This document shows positions 56,022 through 64,000 of a stretch of 64,000 bases of DNA, piece after piece. The notes under the pieces are model-generated. The model made no database searches. It was not told the origin of the DNA and saw only the letters and a list, made by a program, of their open reading frames with translations. The stretch comes from Streptomyces sp. ACA25 (lineage in GTDB: Bacteria > Actinomycetota > Actinomycetes > Streptomycetales > Streptomycetaceae), in assembly GCF_028200735.1 (NCBI RefSeq), contig NZ_JAQKPV010000002.1, positions 1-64,000 of the forward strand, in the 5' to 3' direction. The translations under genes were made by a program, and so were the position numbers. Every line of letters begins with the position of its first letter. Position 1 is the stretch's first letter.

Positions 56022-56912
56022 GTGGCGGCGAATCAACAGCCCACGGTCCGACGCCGGCGTATGGGACGGGAGCTGAAGAGCCTCCGCGAAGCGGCGAGCG
56101 CGACTCGCGAGGAAGTGGCAGAGCGTCTCGGGTGCGATCTGACGAAAATCTCACGCATCGAGCTCGGCCGAAGCGGCGTACGCAAGGTTGAACTGGAGAC
56201 CATGCTCGACATGTACGGCGTGACCGACCGAGCGAAGAGGACCGCTCTGCTCGCCATCTCCCGAACGTCACGGACGAAGGGTTGGTGGCACCAGTACGAC
56301 GATCTGCTACGCCCTTCCTCGCGCGACCTGTTCGACATGGAAGCGGACGCCGACACCATCTTCTCGTTCGAGATGTCCCTGGTGCCCGGGCTGTTGCAGA
56401 CGGAGGAATACGCTCGTGCGCTGATCGCTGGAGGCGGGGTGTGTACCAGCTCTGAGGAGACCACCGAGGCGTTGGTCAAACTCCGCATGGAGCGGCAGAG
56501 CTTGTTCAACCAGGTGACCCCACCGCGGCTGATCGCCCTCATTGACGAAGCCGCTCTTCGCCGGCCCGTTGGCGGCCCTTCGGTGATGGCTCGGCAGCTA
56601 CGGCATCTCAACGAGATCACTTCCCCGCCCAGCTTGGCCATCCACGTGCTCCCCTTGAACCTTGGGGTCCATCCAGGCATCGACGGCCCCTTCCACCTCA
56701 TCTCCTACGCCCCGGATGCGGGCTTCGATGTCGCCCTGCTGGATCACAGGTATTCCGGTATCTGGCTGGAGGAAGAGGAGCAAGTGAACGCCTATCGAAC
56801 GCTTTTTGACCATATTCGTTCGATGGCCCTATCGTCGCCACAGTCCCGAAGCCTTATCGACCGCTTGGCTCAGGAGTTCGACGAGTCAGCTGACGGCAGG
56901 AAGCAGCCATGA
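56022..56912 (+). CDS. XRE/Scr1-family helix-turn-helix regulator with DUF5753
   Basis: The product has 296 residues. Residues 13-65 form a Cro/CI-type HTH (MGRELKSLREAASATREEV, then GCDLTKISRIELGRSGVRK). Residues 95-285 are the DUF5753 region with WWHQYDDLL, FEMSLVPGLLQTEEYAR and VLPLNLGVHPGIDGPFHLI. These regulators pair with DUF397 proteins, which bind and inactivate them; known examples affect development and antibiotic production. GTG at 56022 follows GGAGGA. The stop overlaps the DUF397 start in ATGA. GC is lower than in the neighbouring genes. Confidence 0.92.
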   Translation: MAANQQPTVRRRRMGRELKSLREAASATREEVAERLGCDLTKISRIELGRSGVRKVELETMLDMYGVTDRAKRTALLAISRTSRTKGWWHQYDDLLRPSSRDLFDMEADADTIFSFEMSLVPGLLQTEEYARALIAGGGVCTSSEETTEALVKLRMERQSLFNQVTPPRLIALIDEAALRRPVGGPSVMARQLRHLNEITSPPSLAIHVLPLNLGVHPGIDGPFHLISYAPDAGFDVALLDHRYSGIWLEEEEQVNAYRTLFDHIRSMALSSPQSRSLIDRLAQEFDESADGRKQP

Positions 56913-57124
56913 CAGACGACCCCGCCCTCCCCACGGCCTGGACGAGGTCCAGCCACAGCGGCACGGAGGCCAACAATTGCCTGGAGTGGCGTCGCGACGG
57001 GGGCCGGCGCGTCGCGGTCCGCGACAGCAAGAACCCCCGGCACGGCACCCTCACCCTCAGCACCACCGCCTGGCAGACCTTCGTCTCCCACGCCCCTTCC
57101 ATACCCGCACCCCACCCCCGCTGA
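56909..57124 (+). CDS. DUF397 protein, partner of the XRE regulator
   Basis: The product has 71 residues with the DUF397 pattern: WTRSSHSGTEANNCLEW (the S-S-S/N-C-V/L-E motif), VAVRDSKNPRHGTLT, then TTAWQTFVSH. DUF397 proteins act as small antagonists of the adjacent XRE regulator. It is translationally coupled by a 4-base ATGA overlap. Confidence 0.93.
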   Translation: MTDDPALPTAWTRSSHSGTEANNCLEWRRDGGRRVAVRDSKNPRHGTLTLSTTAWQTFVSHAPSIPAPHPR

Positions 57125-57164
57125 CGCACTGCACCCGCCCGCCCGTCACCCCCCGCTCCGGGGA

Positions 57165-57213
57165 GGGCGCGTTTCCACGTCGAGAAGGCCGTTTCCGACG
57201 TGGAAACGCGCCC
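57165..57213. terminator. 18-bp perfect hairpin after DUF397
   Basis: GGGCGCGTTTCCACGTCG and its exact complement enclose a 13-base loop AGAAGGCCGTTTC, followed by TTTCG. It lies 40 bases after the DUF397 stop and about 100 bases before pepN copy 2. The length and exactness favour a terminator; an operator is possible. Confidence 0.85.
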
Positions 57214-57316
57214 TTTCGCGTGCTGCGGGCGCCGCCACGCGGGGGAGCCCGGAGCAGCACGGGCGGCGTGGAAGGATGAACGGACAGCTGGCCGTCACAC
57301 ACGAGGAGATCACCAG

Positions 57317-59905
57317 GTGCCTGGCACGAATCTGACACGGGAAGAGGCGCAGGAGCGGGCGCGGCGGCTCGGTGTGGAGAGTTACGACATCACGCTGGAC
57401 CTGTCCGGTGCCCAGCAGGGCGGCACCTTCCGGTCCGAGACAACGGTGCGTTTCACCGCCCGGGAGGCCGGTGCGAGCTTCATCGACCTGGTAGCCCCGA
57501 CGGTGCACGCGGTGGTCCTGAACGGTGAGGCGCTGGAGGTGTCCGACGTCTTCGCGGACTCCCGGATCGTGCTGCCGGCACTGATCGCCGGCCCCAATGA
57601 GCTGCGGGTGGTGGCCGACTGCGAGTACACCAACACCGGTGAAGGGCTGCACCGCTTCGTCGACCCCGTCGATGAGCAGGCTTATCTGTACACCCAGTTC
57701 GAGGTGCCGGATGCCCGGCGGGTGTTCGCCTCCTTCGAGCAGCCGGACCTGAAGGCGACGTTCCGGTTCACCGTGACCGCCCCGGAGGGTTGGACGGTCA
57801 TCTCCAACTCTCCCACCCCGGAGCCGGTGGACAACGTCTGGAGCTTCGAGCCGACGCCGCGCATCTCGACCTACATCACCGCGCTGATCGCCGGCCCCTA
57901 CACCGCCGTGCACAGCACCTGGGAGGGGAACGGCCGCAGCGTGCCGCTGGGCCTGTACTGCCGGCCCTCGCTGGCCGAGCACCTGGACGCCGAGGCGATC
58001 TTCGCGGTCACCCGGCAGGGCTTCGACTGGTTCGAGGAGAAGTTCGCCTACCCGTACCCGTTCGCCAAATACGATCAGCTGTTCGTGCCGGAGTTCAACG
58101 CGGGCGCGATGGAGAACGCGGGCGCGGTCACCATCCGCGACCAGTACGTGTTCCGCTCGAAGGTGACCGACGCCGCGTACGAGGCGCGGGCCGAGACGAT
58201 CCTGCACGAGCTGGCCCACATGTGGTTCGGTGACCTGGTCACCATGGAGTGGTGGAACGACCTGTGGCTGAACGAGTCGTTCGCCACCTACACCTCGGTC
58301 GCCTGCCAGGCGCACGCGCCCGGCAGCCGCTGGCCGCACGCCTGGACCAGCTTCGCGAATCAGATGAAGACCTGGGCCTACCGGCAGGACCAGCTGCCGT
58401 CCACGCACCCGATCATGGCCGAGATCCGCGACCTCGACGACGTGCTGGTCAACTTCGACGGCATCACCTATGCCAAGGGTGCCTCGGTCCTGAAACAGCT
58501 GGTCGCCTACGTGGGCATGGACGAGTTCTTCACCGGGGTGCAGGCGTACTTCAAGCGCCACGAGTGGGGCAACACCACCCTGCCCGACCTGCTGAAGGCA
58601 CTGGAGGAGACCAGTGGCCGGGACCTGACGACCTGGTCGCAGAAGTGGCTGGAGACGGCCGGGATCAACGTGCTGCGCCCGGAGATCGTCACCGACGCGT
58701 CCGGGGTGATCACCTCCTTCGCCGTGCGGCAGGAAGCCCCGGCGCTGCCGGCCGGCGCGGTCGGTGAGCCGACGCTGCGTCCGCACCGGATCGCCGTCGG
58801 CCTGTACGAGCTGGTGGACGGGCACCTGGTGCGCACCGACCGCATCGAGCTGGACGTGGACGGCGCCCTGACGGACGTCCCCTCCCTGGCCGGCCGGCAG
58901 CGCCCGGCGGTCGTCCTGCTCAACGACGACGACCTGTCGTACGCCAAGGTCCGCCTCGACGAGGAGTCGCTGGCCGCCGTCACCGAGCACCTGGGCGACT
59001 TCACCGAGTCGCTGCCGCGGGCCCTGTGCTGGGCCTCCGCCTGGGACATGACCCGGGACGGCGAGCTGGCGACCCGTGACTACCTGTCGCTGGTGCTGTC
59101 CGGCATCGGCAAGGAGTCCGACATCGGGGTCGTGCAGTCGCTGCACCGCCAGGTGAAGCTCGCACTGGAGCTGTACGCCGACCCCGACTGGCGCGAGACC
59201 GGTCTGACCCGGTGGACCGAGGCGGCGCTGGAGCACCTGCGGGCCGCCGCTCCCGGCAGCGACCACCAGCTGGCCTGGGCACGGGCGTTCGCCGCCGCGG
59301 CGCGCACCGAGGAGCAGCTGGACCTGCTGGCCGGGCTGCTGGACGGGACCGGGACGCTCGAGGGCCTGACCGTGGACACCGAGCTGCGCTGGACCTTCCT
59401 GGAGCGGCTGGCCGCGACCGGCAGGGCCGATGAGCAGGAGATCGACGCGGAGCTGAAGCGGGACGCCACCTCCGCCGGTCAGCGGCACGCGGCGACCGCG
59501 CGGGCGGCGCGGCCGTCCGTCGAGGCCAAGGCCGAGGCCTGGGCCTCGGTGGTGGAGGGCGACAAGCTGCCCAACGCCGTGCAGGAGGCGGTGATCGGCG
59601 GCTTCGTGCAGACGGACCAGCGTGAGCTGCTCGCGCCGTACACCGCGAAGTACTTCGCGGCGCTGAAGCAGGTCTGGGAGTCCCGCAGTCATGAGATGGC
59701 CCAGCAGATCGCGGTCGGGCTCTACCCGACGCTGCAGGTCTCGCAGGCCACGCTGGACGCGACGGACGCGTGGCTGGCGGCGGCGGAGCCGTCTGCGGCG
59801 CTGCGCCGGCTGGTGACCGAGAGCCGCGCGGGTGTCGAGCGGGCGCTGCGGGCGCGGGCCGCGGACGCCGCGGCGGCTGCGGGCGCGGGCGCTGCCGGGG
59901 GCTGA
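57317..59905 (+). CDS. pepN: Aminopeptidase N, M1 family (copy 2)
   Basis: The product has 862 residues. AGAMENAGAVT is the GAMEN motif, LHELAHMWFGDLVTMEWW the HExxH zinc site and NESFATY the third ligand. The ERAP1-like helical domain follows, ending in an Ala-rich tail. Compared with copy 1 (46915-49548) it keeps the same start ((M)PGTNLTREEAQERA) and the same layout but differs clearly throughout, so the duplication is old. This copy looks closer to the canonical actinobacterial PepN. GTG at 57317 follows GAGGAG. Confidence 0.97.
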   Translation: MPGTNLTREEAQERARRLGVESYDITLDLSGAQQGGTFRSETTVRFTAREAGASFIDLVAPTVHAVVLNGEALEVSDVFADSRIVLPALIAGPNELRVVADCEYTNTGEGLHRFVDPVDEQAYLYTQFEVPDARRVFASFEQPDLKATFRFTVTAPEGWTVISNSPTPEPVDNVWSFEPTPRISTYITALIAGPYTAVHSTWEGNGRSVPLGLYCRPSLAEHLDAEAIFAVTRQGFDWFEEKFAYPYPFAKYDQLFVPEFNAGAMENAGAVTIRDQYVFRSKVTDAAYEARAETILHELAHMWFGDLVTMEWWNDLWLNESFATYTSVACQAHAPGSRWPHAWTSFANQMKTWAYRQDQLPSTHPIMAEIRDLDDVLVNFDGITYAKGASVLKQLVAYVGMDEFFTGVQAYFKRHEWGNTTLPDLLKALEETSGRDLTTWSQKWLETAGINVLRPEIVTDASGVITSFAVRQEAPALPAGAVGEPTLRPHRIAVGLYELVDGHLVRTDRIELDVDGALTDVPSLAGRQRPAVVLLNDDDLSYAKVRLDEESLAAVTEHLGDFTESLPRALCWASAWDMTRDGELATRDYLSLVLSGIGKESDIGVVQSLHRQVKLALELYADPDWRETGLTRWTEAALEHLRAAAPGSDHQLAWARAFAAAARTEEQLDLLAGLLDGTGTLEGLTVDTELRWTFLERLAATGRADEQEIDAELKRDATSAGQRHAATARAARPSVEAKAEAWASVVEGDKLPNAVQEAVIGGFVQTDQRELLAPYTAKYFAALKQVWESRSHEMAQQIAVGLYPTLQVSQATLDATDAWLAAAEPSAALRRLVTESRAGVERALRARAADAAAAAGAGAAGG

Positions 59906-59913
59906 GTGCCCTT

Positions 59914-59951
59914 GAGCCGGGGCCGGAGCGGGATCGCTCCGGCCCCGGCTC
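59914..59951. terminator. 17-bp perfect hairpin after pepN copy 2
   Basis: GAGCCGGGGCCGGAGCG and its exact complement close a GGAT loop, 8 bases after the pepN stop. The GGAT loop is the same as in the rne-rplU terminator. Confidence 0.93.
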
Positions 59952-60081
59952 CGGTGTGTCGGGAGAGGGCCACCCGGTCAGGGAACCGTCGGGTTACTGC
60001 CCGGGGCACCGCCAGGACCGCTCGCACCGCCGGGGCCTCGGGCCGCTCCCGAGGGAGTGCCGGTCGGCCGGGCGGTGCCGG

Positions 60082-60342
60082 TCAGTCGGACCGGCCGGGC
60101 CGGACGTTGGAGGTGGTGTCCTTCCTCGGCCGGTCACCGAGCACGACCAGGACCGCGATCAGGCCGAAGAGCGCCAGCGGCGCGACGACGAAGTAGGCCA
60201 GGGTCTCGAAGACGCTGAGGCCGGGCCCCGGGTCGTCACGTGACAGGGCACCGGCGGCGGGGGACGTAAGCATCATCAGCAGTGTCGTGAGGACCGTGCC
60301 GAGCGTGACGGCTCCGGCCCGTGCGACCCGCTTGCGGTTCAT
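60082..60342 (-). CDS. Small membrane protein
   Basis: The product has 86 residues: a signal-like N-terminus (RAGAVTLGTVLTTLLMML, then SPAAGALS), a short Asp/Pro linker, one membrane helix (FVVAPLALFGLIAVLVVLG) and a basic/polar cytoplasmic tail (DRPRKDTTSN). No family recognised. ATG 60342 is preferred over GTG 60351. It is transcribed away from malQ's end on the same strand. Confidence 0.65.
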   Translation of the reverse strand: MNRKRVARAGAVTLGTVLTTLLMMLTSPAAGALSRDDPGPGLSVFETLAYFVVAPLALFGLIAVLVVLGDRPRKDTTSNVRPGRSD

Positions 60343-60399
60343 GGTGAGCACCGTTCCAACTTAGCCAACGCCTGCCGGGCACGCCCGGCGGGGGTGCCC

Positions 60400-62568
60400 T
60401 CAGCGCACCGGGGCGCTGCTCAGTCCGTCGGCGACCGTCCTGAGCAGGGCGGCGACCCGGGGCGAGCGGGCCAGCTCCTCCAGCGTCACCGGACGGCCCG
60501 TGCCGTCGGCGACGGGCAGCATCCAGTTCGGGTAGGTGTCGCTGGTGCCGGGGACGTTCTGCGGACGCCGGTCGCCCACGCCGTCGGGCAGCCAGACCCC
60601 GGTCATCAGGGCGGGGGTACGGGTGAGGAAGCGGTAGGCCGCCGCGATCTGTTCCGCCTCGTCCGCCCCGGGGGCAAGCAGGCCGAGCCGGTCGAAGAGG
60701 GCGAGCCATTCGGCGGTCTCCGCCGCGCCGGCCGCGCAGGCGGCGTCCGGGTCGGCCCCGTCCAGCAGGCCGAGCCGCCGCCGCAGCGCCAGGTCGTCGC
60801 CGCTCAGCCGGGCCGCGGTGGGCGGCAGGTCGTGCGTGGTGACGGTGGCCAGGCAGCCGGTGCGCCACTGCTCGGGCGGGAGCGGGTCGGGGCGGGCCCC
60901 GTCCCCGTGATCCCGCTCGAACCAGAGCACCGAGGTGCCGAGGACGCCGCGGCCCGCAAGGTCCTCGCGGACGCCCGGTTCCACGGTGCCCAGGTCCTCC
61001 CCCACCACGACCGCCCCGGCCCGGTGGGCCTCCAGGGCGAGCACGGCGAGTATGGCCTCGGCGTCGTAGGACACGTACGTGCCGTCCGTCGGTGCCGCCC
61101 CCTCGGGGATCCACCACAGCCGGTAGAGGCCCATCACGTGGTCGACGCGCAGCGCACCCGTGTGACGCAGCAGCCCGGCCAGCAGCTCCTGGTACGGCAT
61201 GTAGCCGGCCCGGGCGAGCGCGTCGGGGCGCCAGGGCGGCAGGCCCCAGTCCTGGCCCCGGGCGTTGAAGGCGTCCGGCGGGGCGCCGGTGGACATCCCG
61301 GCGGCCAGCACGTGCTGCTGGGCCCAGGTCTCCGAGCCGTGCGGGTGCACGCCGACCGCCAGGTCGTGCACCAGGCCGATACTCATGCCCGCCTGCCTTG
61401 CGGTGCGCTGCGCACGGGCCAGCTGGGTGTCGGTGAGCCAGGCCAGCCACCGGTGGAAGCCGATGCGCTCCCGGTGCTCCGTGCGCGCCCGTGCGGTGTC
61501 CGGGGAGCGCGGGTCACGCAGACCGGACGGCCAGCTGCGCCAGTCGGGGCCGTGCAGCTCGGCGAGCGCGCACCAGGTCGCGTGATCGTCCAGGGCCCGG
61601 TCCCGGCCGGCGAGGAACGCGGCGTACGCGGCCCGGCGGCCGGGGGGCGCCGGGGTCGCGTACACCAGTTCGAGTGCTGCGCGCTTGAGCTCCCAGACGG
61701 CGTCCCGGTCGATGGGCCGCCGCTCGACGAGCACCGCGTCCCGCAGCCTGGCGGCCCGGGCCACCAGTTCCTCCGCCTGCTGCCGGGCGGGCGGTGCCAG
61801 GAGGGAGAACTCCGGGAGGTCCGTCACCCGCAGGTGCACCGGATCGGGGAACCGGCGGGTGGCGGGCCGGTACGGCGACGCGTCGGTCGGCTCGCCCGGC
61901 GGGCCGGGCACGGCCGCATGCAACGGGTTGAGCTGGACGAACCCCGCACCCAGCGAGCGACCCGCCCAGTCGGCGAGCTCCGTCAGGTCCCCCAGGTCCC
62001 CCATGCCCCAGGAGCGGGCCGAGAGCACGGAGTAGAGCTGGACCAGCAGGCCCCAGCTCCGCCGGTCCGGTACGGGGAGCCGGGCAGGGGGCACGATCAG
62101 AGTGGCGCGCCCGGTACGGCCGTCGGGGGCGGCGGCGTGCAGCAGGTGTCGCCCGAGCGGCAGCGGCGGCCTGTCGGCCACCGGGGGCCGGGCCTGCCCG
62201 GCCCCCGGTGCCCCCGCCGCCGGAGGGCGGCCGGGGAGCGGAGCGCGGGGCGGGCTCCAGTCGAGGAGAGCCCCGGTCCCGGTCTCCACCCGCAGGGTGG
62301 TGCCTGCGGGGAGCGGGGGGAGGGCGGGCGGCCCTCCCGGGCGGTGCACGACCGTCGGCGGGAGCAGTCCCCCCGGACCCGGACCGTCCGTGCCCCTGTC
62401 CTGCCGCTCCAGGGCCTCCCGGACGGCGCCCGGTGTGGCAGCGTCCACACCGAGTGCGGCGAGCACGGCGACCACCGTGTCCTTCGGCACACGGATGCGC
62501 CGGCCGGGAGCGGGTTCGTACGAGGTGGCGACGCCGTGCGCCGCCGCGAGCCGCGTCAGCGGGCTCAT
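60400..62568 (-). CDS. malQ: 4-alpha-glucanotransferase (amylomaltase)
   Basis: The product has 722 residues. The GH77 catalytic residues are visible: Asp in LRVDHVMGLYR (about 476), Glu in VVGEDLGTVE (about 525) and Asp in TTHDLPPTAA (about 580). The N-terminal 160 residues form the extra beta domain of the long MalQ type. The enzyme transfers maltosyl or longer units between glucans in maltose/glycogen metabolism. ATG at 62568 overlaps the stop of the upstream small gene in TGATG, so translation is coupled. Confidence 0.96.
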   Translation of the reverse strand: MSPLTRLAAAHGVATSYEPAPGRRIRVPKDTVVAVLAALGVDAATPGAVREALERQDRGTDGPGPGGLLPPTVVHRPGGPPALPPLPAGTTLRVETGTGALLDWSPPRAPLPGRPPAAGAPGAGQARPPVADRPPLPLGRHLLHAAAPDGRTGRATLIVPPARLPVPDRRSWGLLVQLYSVLSARSWGMGDLGDLTELADWAGRSLGAGFVQLNPLHAAVPGPPGEPTDASPYRPATRRFPDPVHLRVTDLPEFSLLAPPARQQAEELVARAARLRDAVLVERRPIDRDAVWELKRAALELVYATPAPPGRRAAYAAFLAGRDRALDDHATWCALAELHGPDWRSWPSGLRDPRSPDTARARTEHRERIGFHRWLAWLTDTQLARAQRTARQAGMSIGLVHDLAVGVHPHGSETWAQQHVLAAGMSTGAPPDAFNARGQDWGLPPWRPDALARAGYMPYQELLAGLLRHTGALRVDHVMGLYRLWWIPEGAAPTDGTYVSYDAEAILAVLALEAHRAGAVVVGEDLGTVEPGVREDLAGRGVLGTSVLWFERDHGDGARPDPLPPEQWRTGCLATVTTHDLPPTAARLSGDDLALRRRLGLLDGADPDAACAAGAAETAEWLALFDRLGLLAPGADEAEQIAAAYRFLTRTPALMTGVWLPDGVGDRRPQNVPGTSDTYPNWMLPVADGTGRPVTLEELARSPRVAALLRTVADGLSSAPVR

Positions 62569-62909
62569 CAGACGGGAAGTGCCTCCGCGCCGCTGCGCAC
62601 ATCGGTGTACAGGCCACTGCCGGTGGGCTCCGAGGTCAGCGGGAGCTGGGCGGCCAGGGGCTGCTCCGACGTCAGCGGGGCGATGTCGGCCAGCGGAGGT
62701 TCACTGGTCAGCGGCGCCTCGGAGACGCCGTTGGAGCTGTATCCGTCCAGACCCGAGTCGGGGTCGGACAGGTCGGAGAGGTCGAGCTCTCCGGTGTCGT
62801 CCCACAGATGCGGGACGTCCTGTTTGGCAGGCTCTCCGTCGTCCGCCCGGTCCGGCTGCGCGGGCAGCGAGATCAGGGCGGGGGTATCGAGCTCAGCGGG
62901 TGCGGCCAC
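62568..62909 (-). CDS. Small acidic protein with PLTSE repeats
   Basis: The product has 113 residues, acidic and low in hydrophobic segments. The C-terminal half has three PLTSE units (APLTSEPPL, APLTSEQPL, LPLTSEPTG), preceded by DLSDLSDPDSG. No transmembrane helix, Cys, or known domain is seen, and I do not recognise a family. GTG at 62909 follows CGGAG six bases upstream; a longer frame from TTG 62960 lacks a ribosome site. Coupling to malQ (TGATG) argues that it is expressed. Confidence 0.62.
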   Translation of the reverse strand: MAAPAELDTPALISLPAQPDRADDGEPAKQDVPHLWDDTGELDLSDLSDPDSGLDGYSSNGVSEAPLTSEPPLADIAPLTSEQPLAAQLPLTSEPTGSGLYTDVRSGAEALPV

Positions 62910-63089
62910 GGTGTTCTCCGTTCGATGGCTGGATGCTGGCGCCTTTATGGCTTTACCCAATCACCGCGACAGCATCCCTGGCTGTTACAGGAAGGTAATC
63001 GAACTCACGTCCGCTCTGACGCAAATCTTGCCGCATCCACGCACCAGGCTGCCACATCTTGCGGGCCGGAGCGCAGGGGGCCCGCCGTT

Positions 63090-63626
63090 TCACCCGGGCC
63101 GGGCGTCGATCCGGGCCAGCGCGGCGTCCGCCCCGTACGGCTTGAGGTAAGGCAGCCAGCGCGGGTCACGGTGACCGGTGCCGATGATCCGCCAGGCCTG
63201 ACCCGAGGGCGGGCCCGGGGCGTGCCGCAGCCGCCAGCCGAGCTCGGCGACATGCCGGTCGGCCTTCACGTGGTTGCAGCTGCGGCAGGCCGCGACCACG
63301 TTCTCCCAGGCGTGCTGCCCGCCCCGGCTGCGCGGCACCACGTGGTCGACGCTGGTGGCCACCTCGCCGCAGTACGCGCACCGGCCGCCGTCCCGGGCGA
63401 ACAGCGCCCGGCGGGTCAGCGGCACCGCACCCCGGTGCGGAATCCGCACGTACCGCTTGAGGCGCACCACGCTGGGGGCGGGTATCGCACGGGTGGCGCT
63501 GCGCAGCAGTGCCTCGGAGTCCTCCAGGCTGACTGCCTTCTCGTGCAGCAGCAGGATGACCGCACGGCGGACCGGCACGACACCGAGCGGTTCGTACGAC
63601 GCGTTGAGGACCAGGACATGCGGCAC
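63090..63626 (-). CDS. HNH endonuclease family protein
   Basis: The product has 178 residues. GTG at 63626 follows GGAGG and gives (M)PHVLVLNASYEPLGVVPV, the typical start of this actinobacterial family. The HNH core has CAYCGE, SVDHVVPRSRGG, NVVAACRSCNHVKAD, i.e. two CxxC pairs with His-Val and Asn. The true substrate is unknown; the family is a widespread single-copy chromosomal gene, not a restriction enzyme. Confidence 0.88.
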   Translation of the reverse strand: MPHVLVLNASYEPLGVVPVRRAVILLLHEKAVSLEDSEALLRSATRAIPAPSVVRLKRYVRIPHRGAVPLTRRALFARDGGRCAYCGEVATSVDHVVPRSRGGQHAWENVVAACRSCNHVKADRHVAELGWRLRHAPGPPSGQAWRIIGTGHRDPRWLPYLKPYGADAALARIDARPG

Positions 63627-63813
63627 AGGCGCCTCCAGTTCCGTCGGCGGCACGTGGCTGGTGCCGGGACGATCTCTCTCAGTGTGTCCTGAGCAGGGCG
63701 CCGAGCGCCAGCATGCGGGGGAAAGCGGTGACCGGCGAGTGGAGTGCGCCACAGAGGTGCCGACGGCCCTCGTGGCGTCCGGCGAGCCGTCCGGACGGCC
63801 TTACGGTGAAGGA

Positions 63814-64000
63814 GTGAACGCAGCCTCCCCGGACGACCGGACCGGTCCTTCCTTGCCCGCCGGGACCCCGGAGACCGCCGCTGAAGCCGCCAGTTGGGTG
63901 GAGGAGAACTGGGAGGCCTGGGCGGCGGCCGGCCTCCGCATCCTGCTGATACTCGTCATCGCCTTCGTGCTGCGGGCGACGCTGCGGCGGGCGATCACCA
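63814..64000 (+). CDS. Mechanosensitive channel MscS-type, N-terminal part
   Basis: The open frame runs off the right edge. It gives a polar N-terminus, then AASWVEENWEAWAAAGLRIL and the first membrane helix LLILVIAFVLRATLRRAI, which matches the start of Streptomyces MscS-family channels. The start is uncertain: GTG 63814 overlaps its own GAAGGAG, and GTGs at 63772 and 63757 are in frame. Confidence 0.68.
   Translation, partial: MNAASPDDRTGPSLPAGTPETAAEAASWVEENWEAWAAAGLRILLILVIAFVLRATLRRAIT

Noticed and set aside
63090..63626. HNH protein as part of a restriction or anti-phage system
   Set aside because: No methylase or defence partner lies nearby, and the MPHVLVLNASYEPLG family is a common housekeeping gene in actinobacteria.

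Overview
The window is chromosomal DNA from a high-GC actinobacterium, almost certainly Streptomyces or a close relative. The reasons are the very high GC with matching third-position bias, frequent GTG (and one TTG) starts behind clear Shine-Dalgarno sites, an RNase E with an Ala/Pro/Arg-rich extension, DUF397/Scr1-type regulators, TTA codons confined to accessory genes, and a gene order (rplU-rpmA-obg, mreBCD-PBP2-RodA, ndk-folC-valS, clpX-clpP2-clpP1-tig) that I recall from Streptomyces chromosomes. No searches were run; all family calls come from reading motifs.

Layout. (1) 1-8547: wall-glycopolymer locus, with a family-2 glycosyltransferase, an acyltransferase-3 membrane protein, a CDP-glycerol:polyol-phosphate transferase and a fused IspD/TarI-like cytidylyltransferase + short-chain reductase. 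The first 7 kb is clearly lower in GC than everything that follows. (2) 8686-18875: obg, rpmA, rplU, rne (RNase E/G with a 279-bp tandem repeat), a DUF2344 protein, a DUF4259 protein and a radical-SAM/B12-type protein, all on the minus strand. (3) 19054-25243: the cell-shape/spore-wall operon mreB-mreC-mreD-PBP2-rodA. (4) 25659-32179: ndk, DUF4233, folC, valS and a Pro/Gly-rich membrane protein. (5) 32315-37433: clpX, clpP2, clpP1, tig, tRNA-Pro(TGG), tRNA-Gly(TCC) and a small membrane protein. (6) 37896-46758: a second acyltransferase-3, an SDR, an M23 endopeptidase, a PP2C phosphatase, an Eis-like acetyltransferase, a Nei-type glycosylase, rpiB, bioY and a mycothiol-type DsbA-like protein lacking its second active-site Cys. 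(7) 46915-59905: two M1 aminopeptidase paralogues flanking a Tat metallophosphoesterase, a large secreted subtilisin and an ATPase/XRE/DUF397 regulatory module. (8) 59914-64000: a small membrane protein, malQ coupled to a small acidic repeat protein, an HNH endonuclease and the start of an MscS-type channel.

How the parts fit. The glycopolymer genes, the Mre/RodA/PBP2 machinery, two O-acyltransferases and an M23 hydrolase all concern the envelope. The middle of the window is housekeeping translation, proteolysis and protein folding (ribosomal proteins, Obg, RNase E, ValS, Clp, trigger factor). The right end is peptide and sugar catabolism with a Streptomyces-type regulator. Many genes end in long perfect hairpins without U-tracts, as is usual for this group. 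No rRNA, CRISPR array, prophage or intact insertion sequence was seen.
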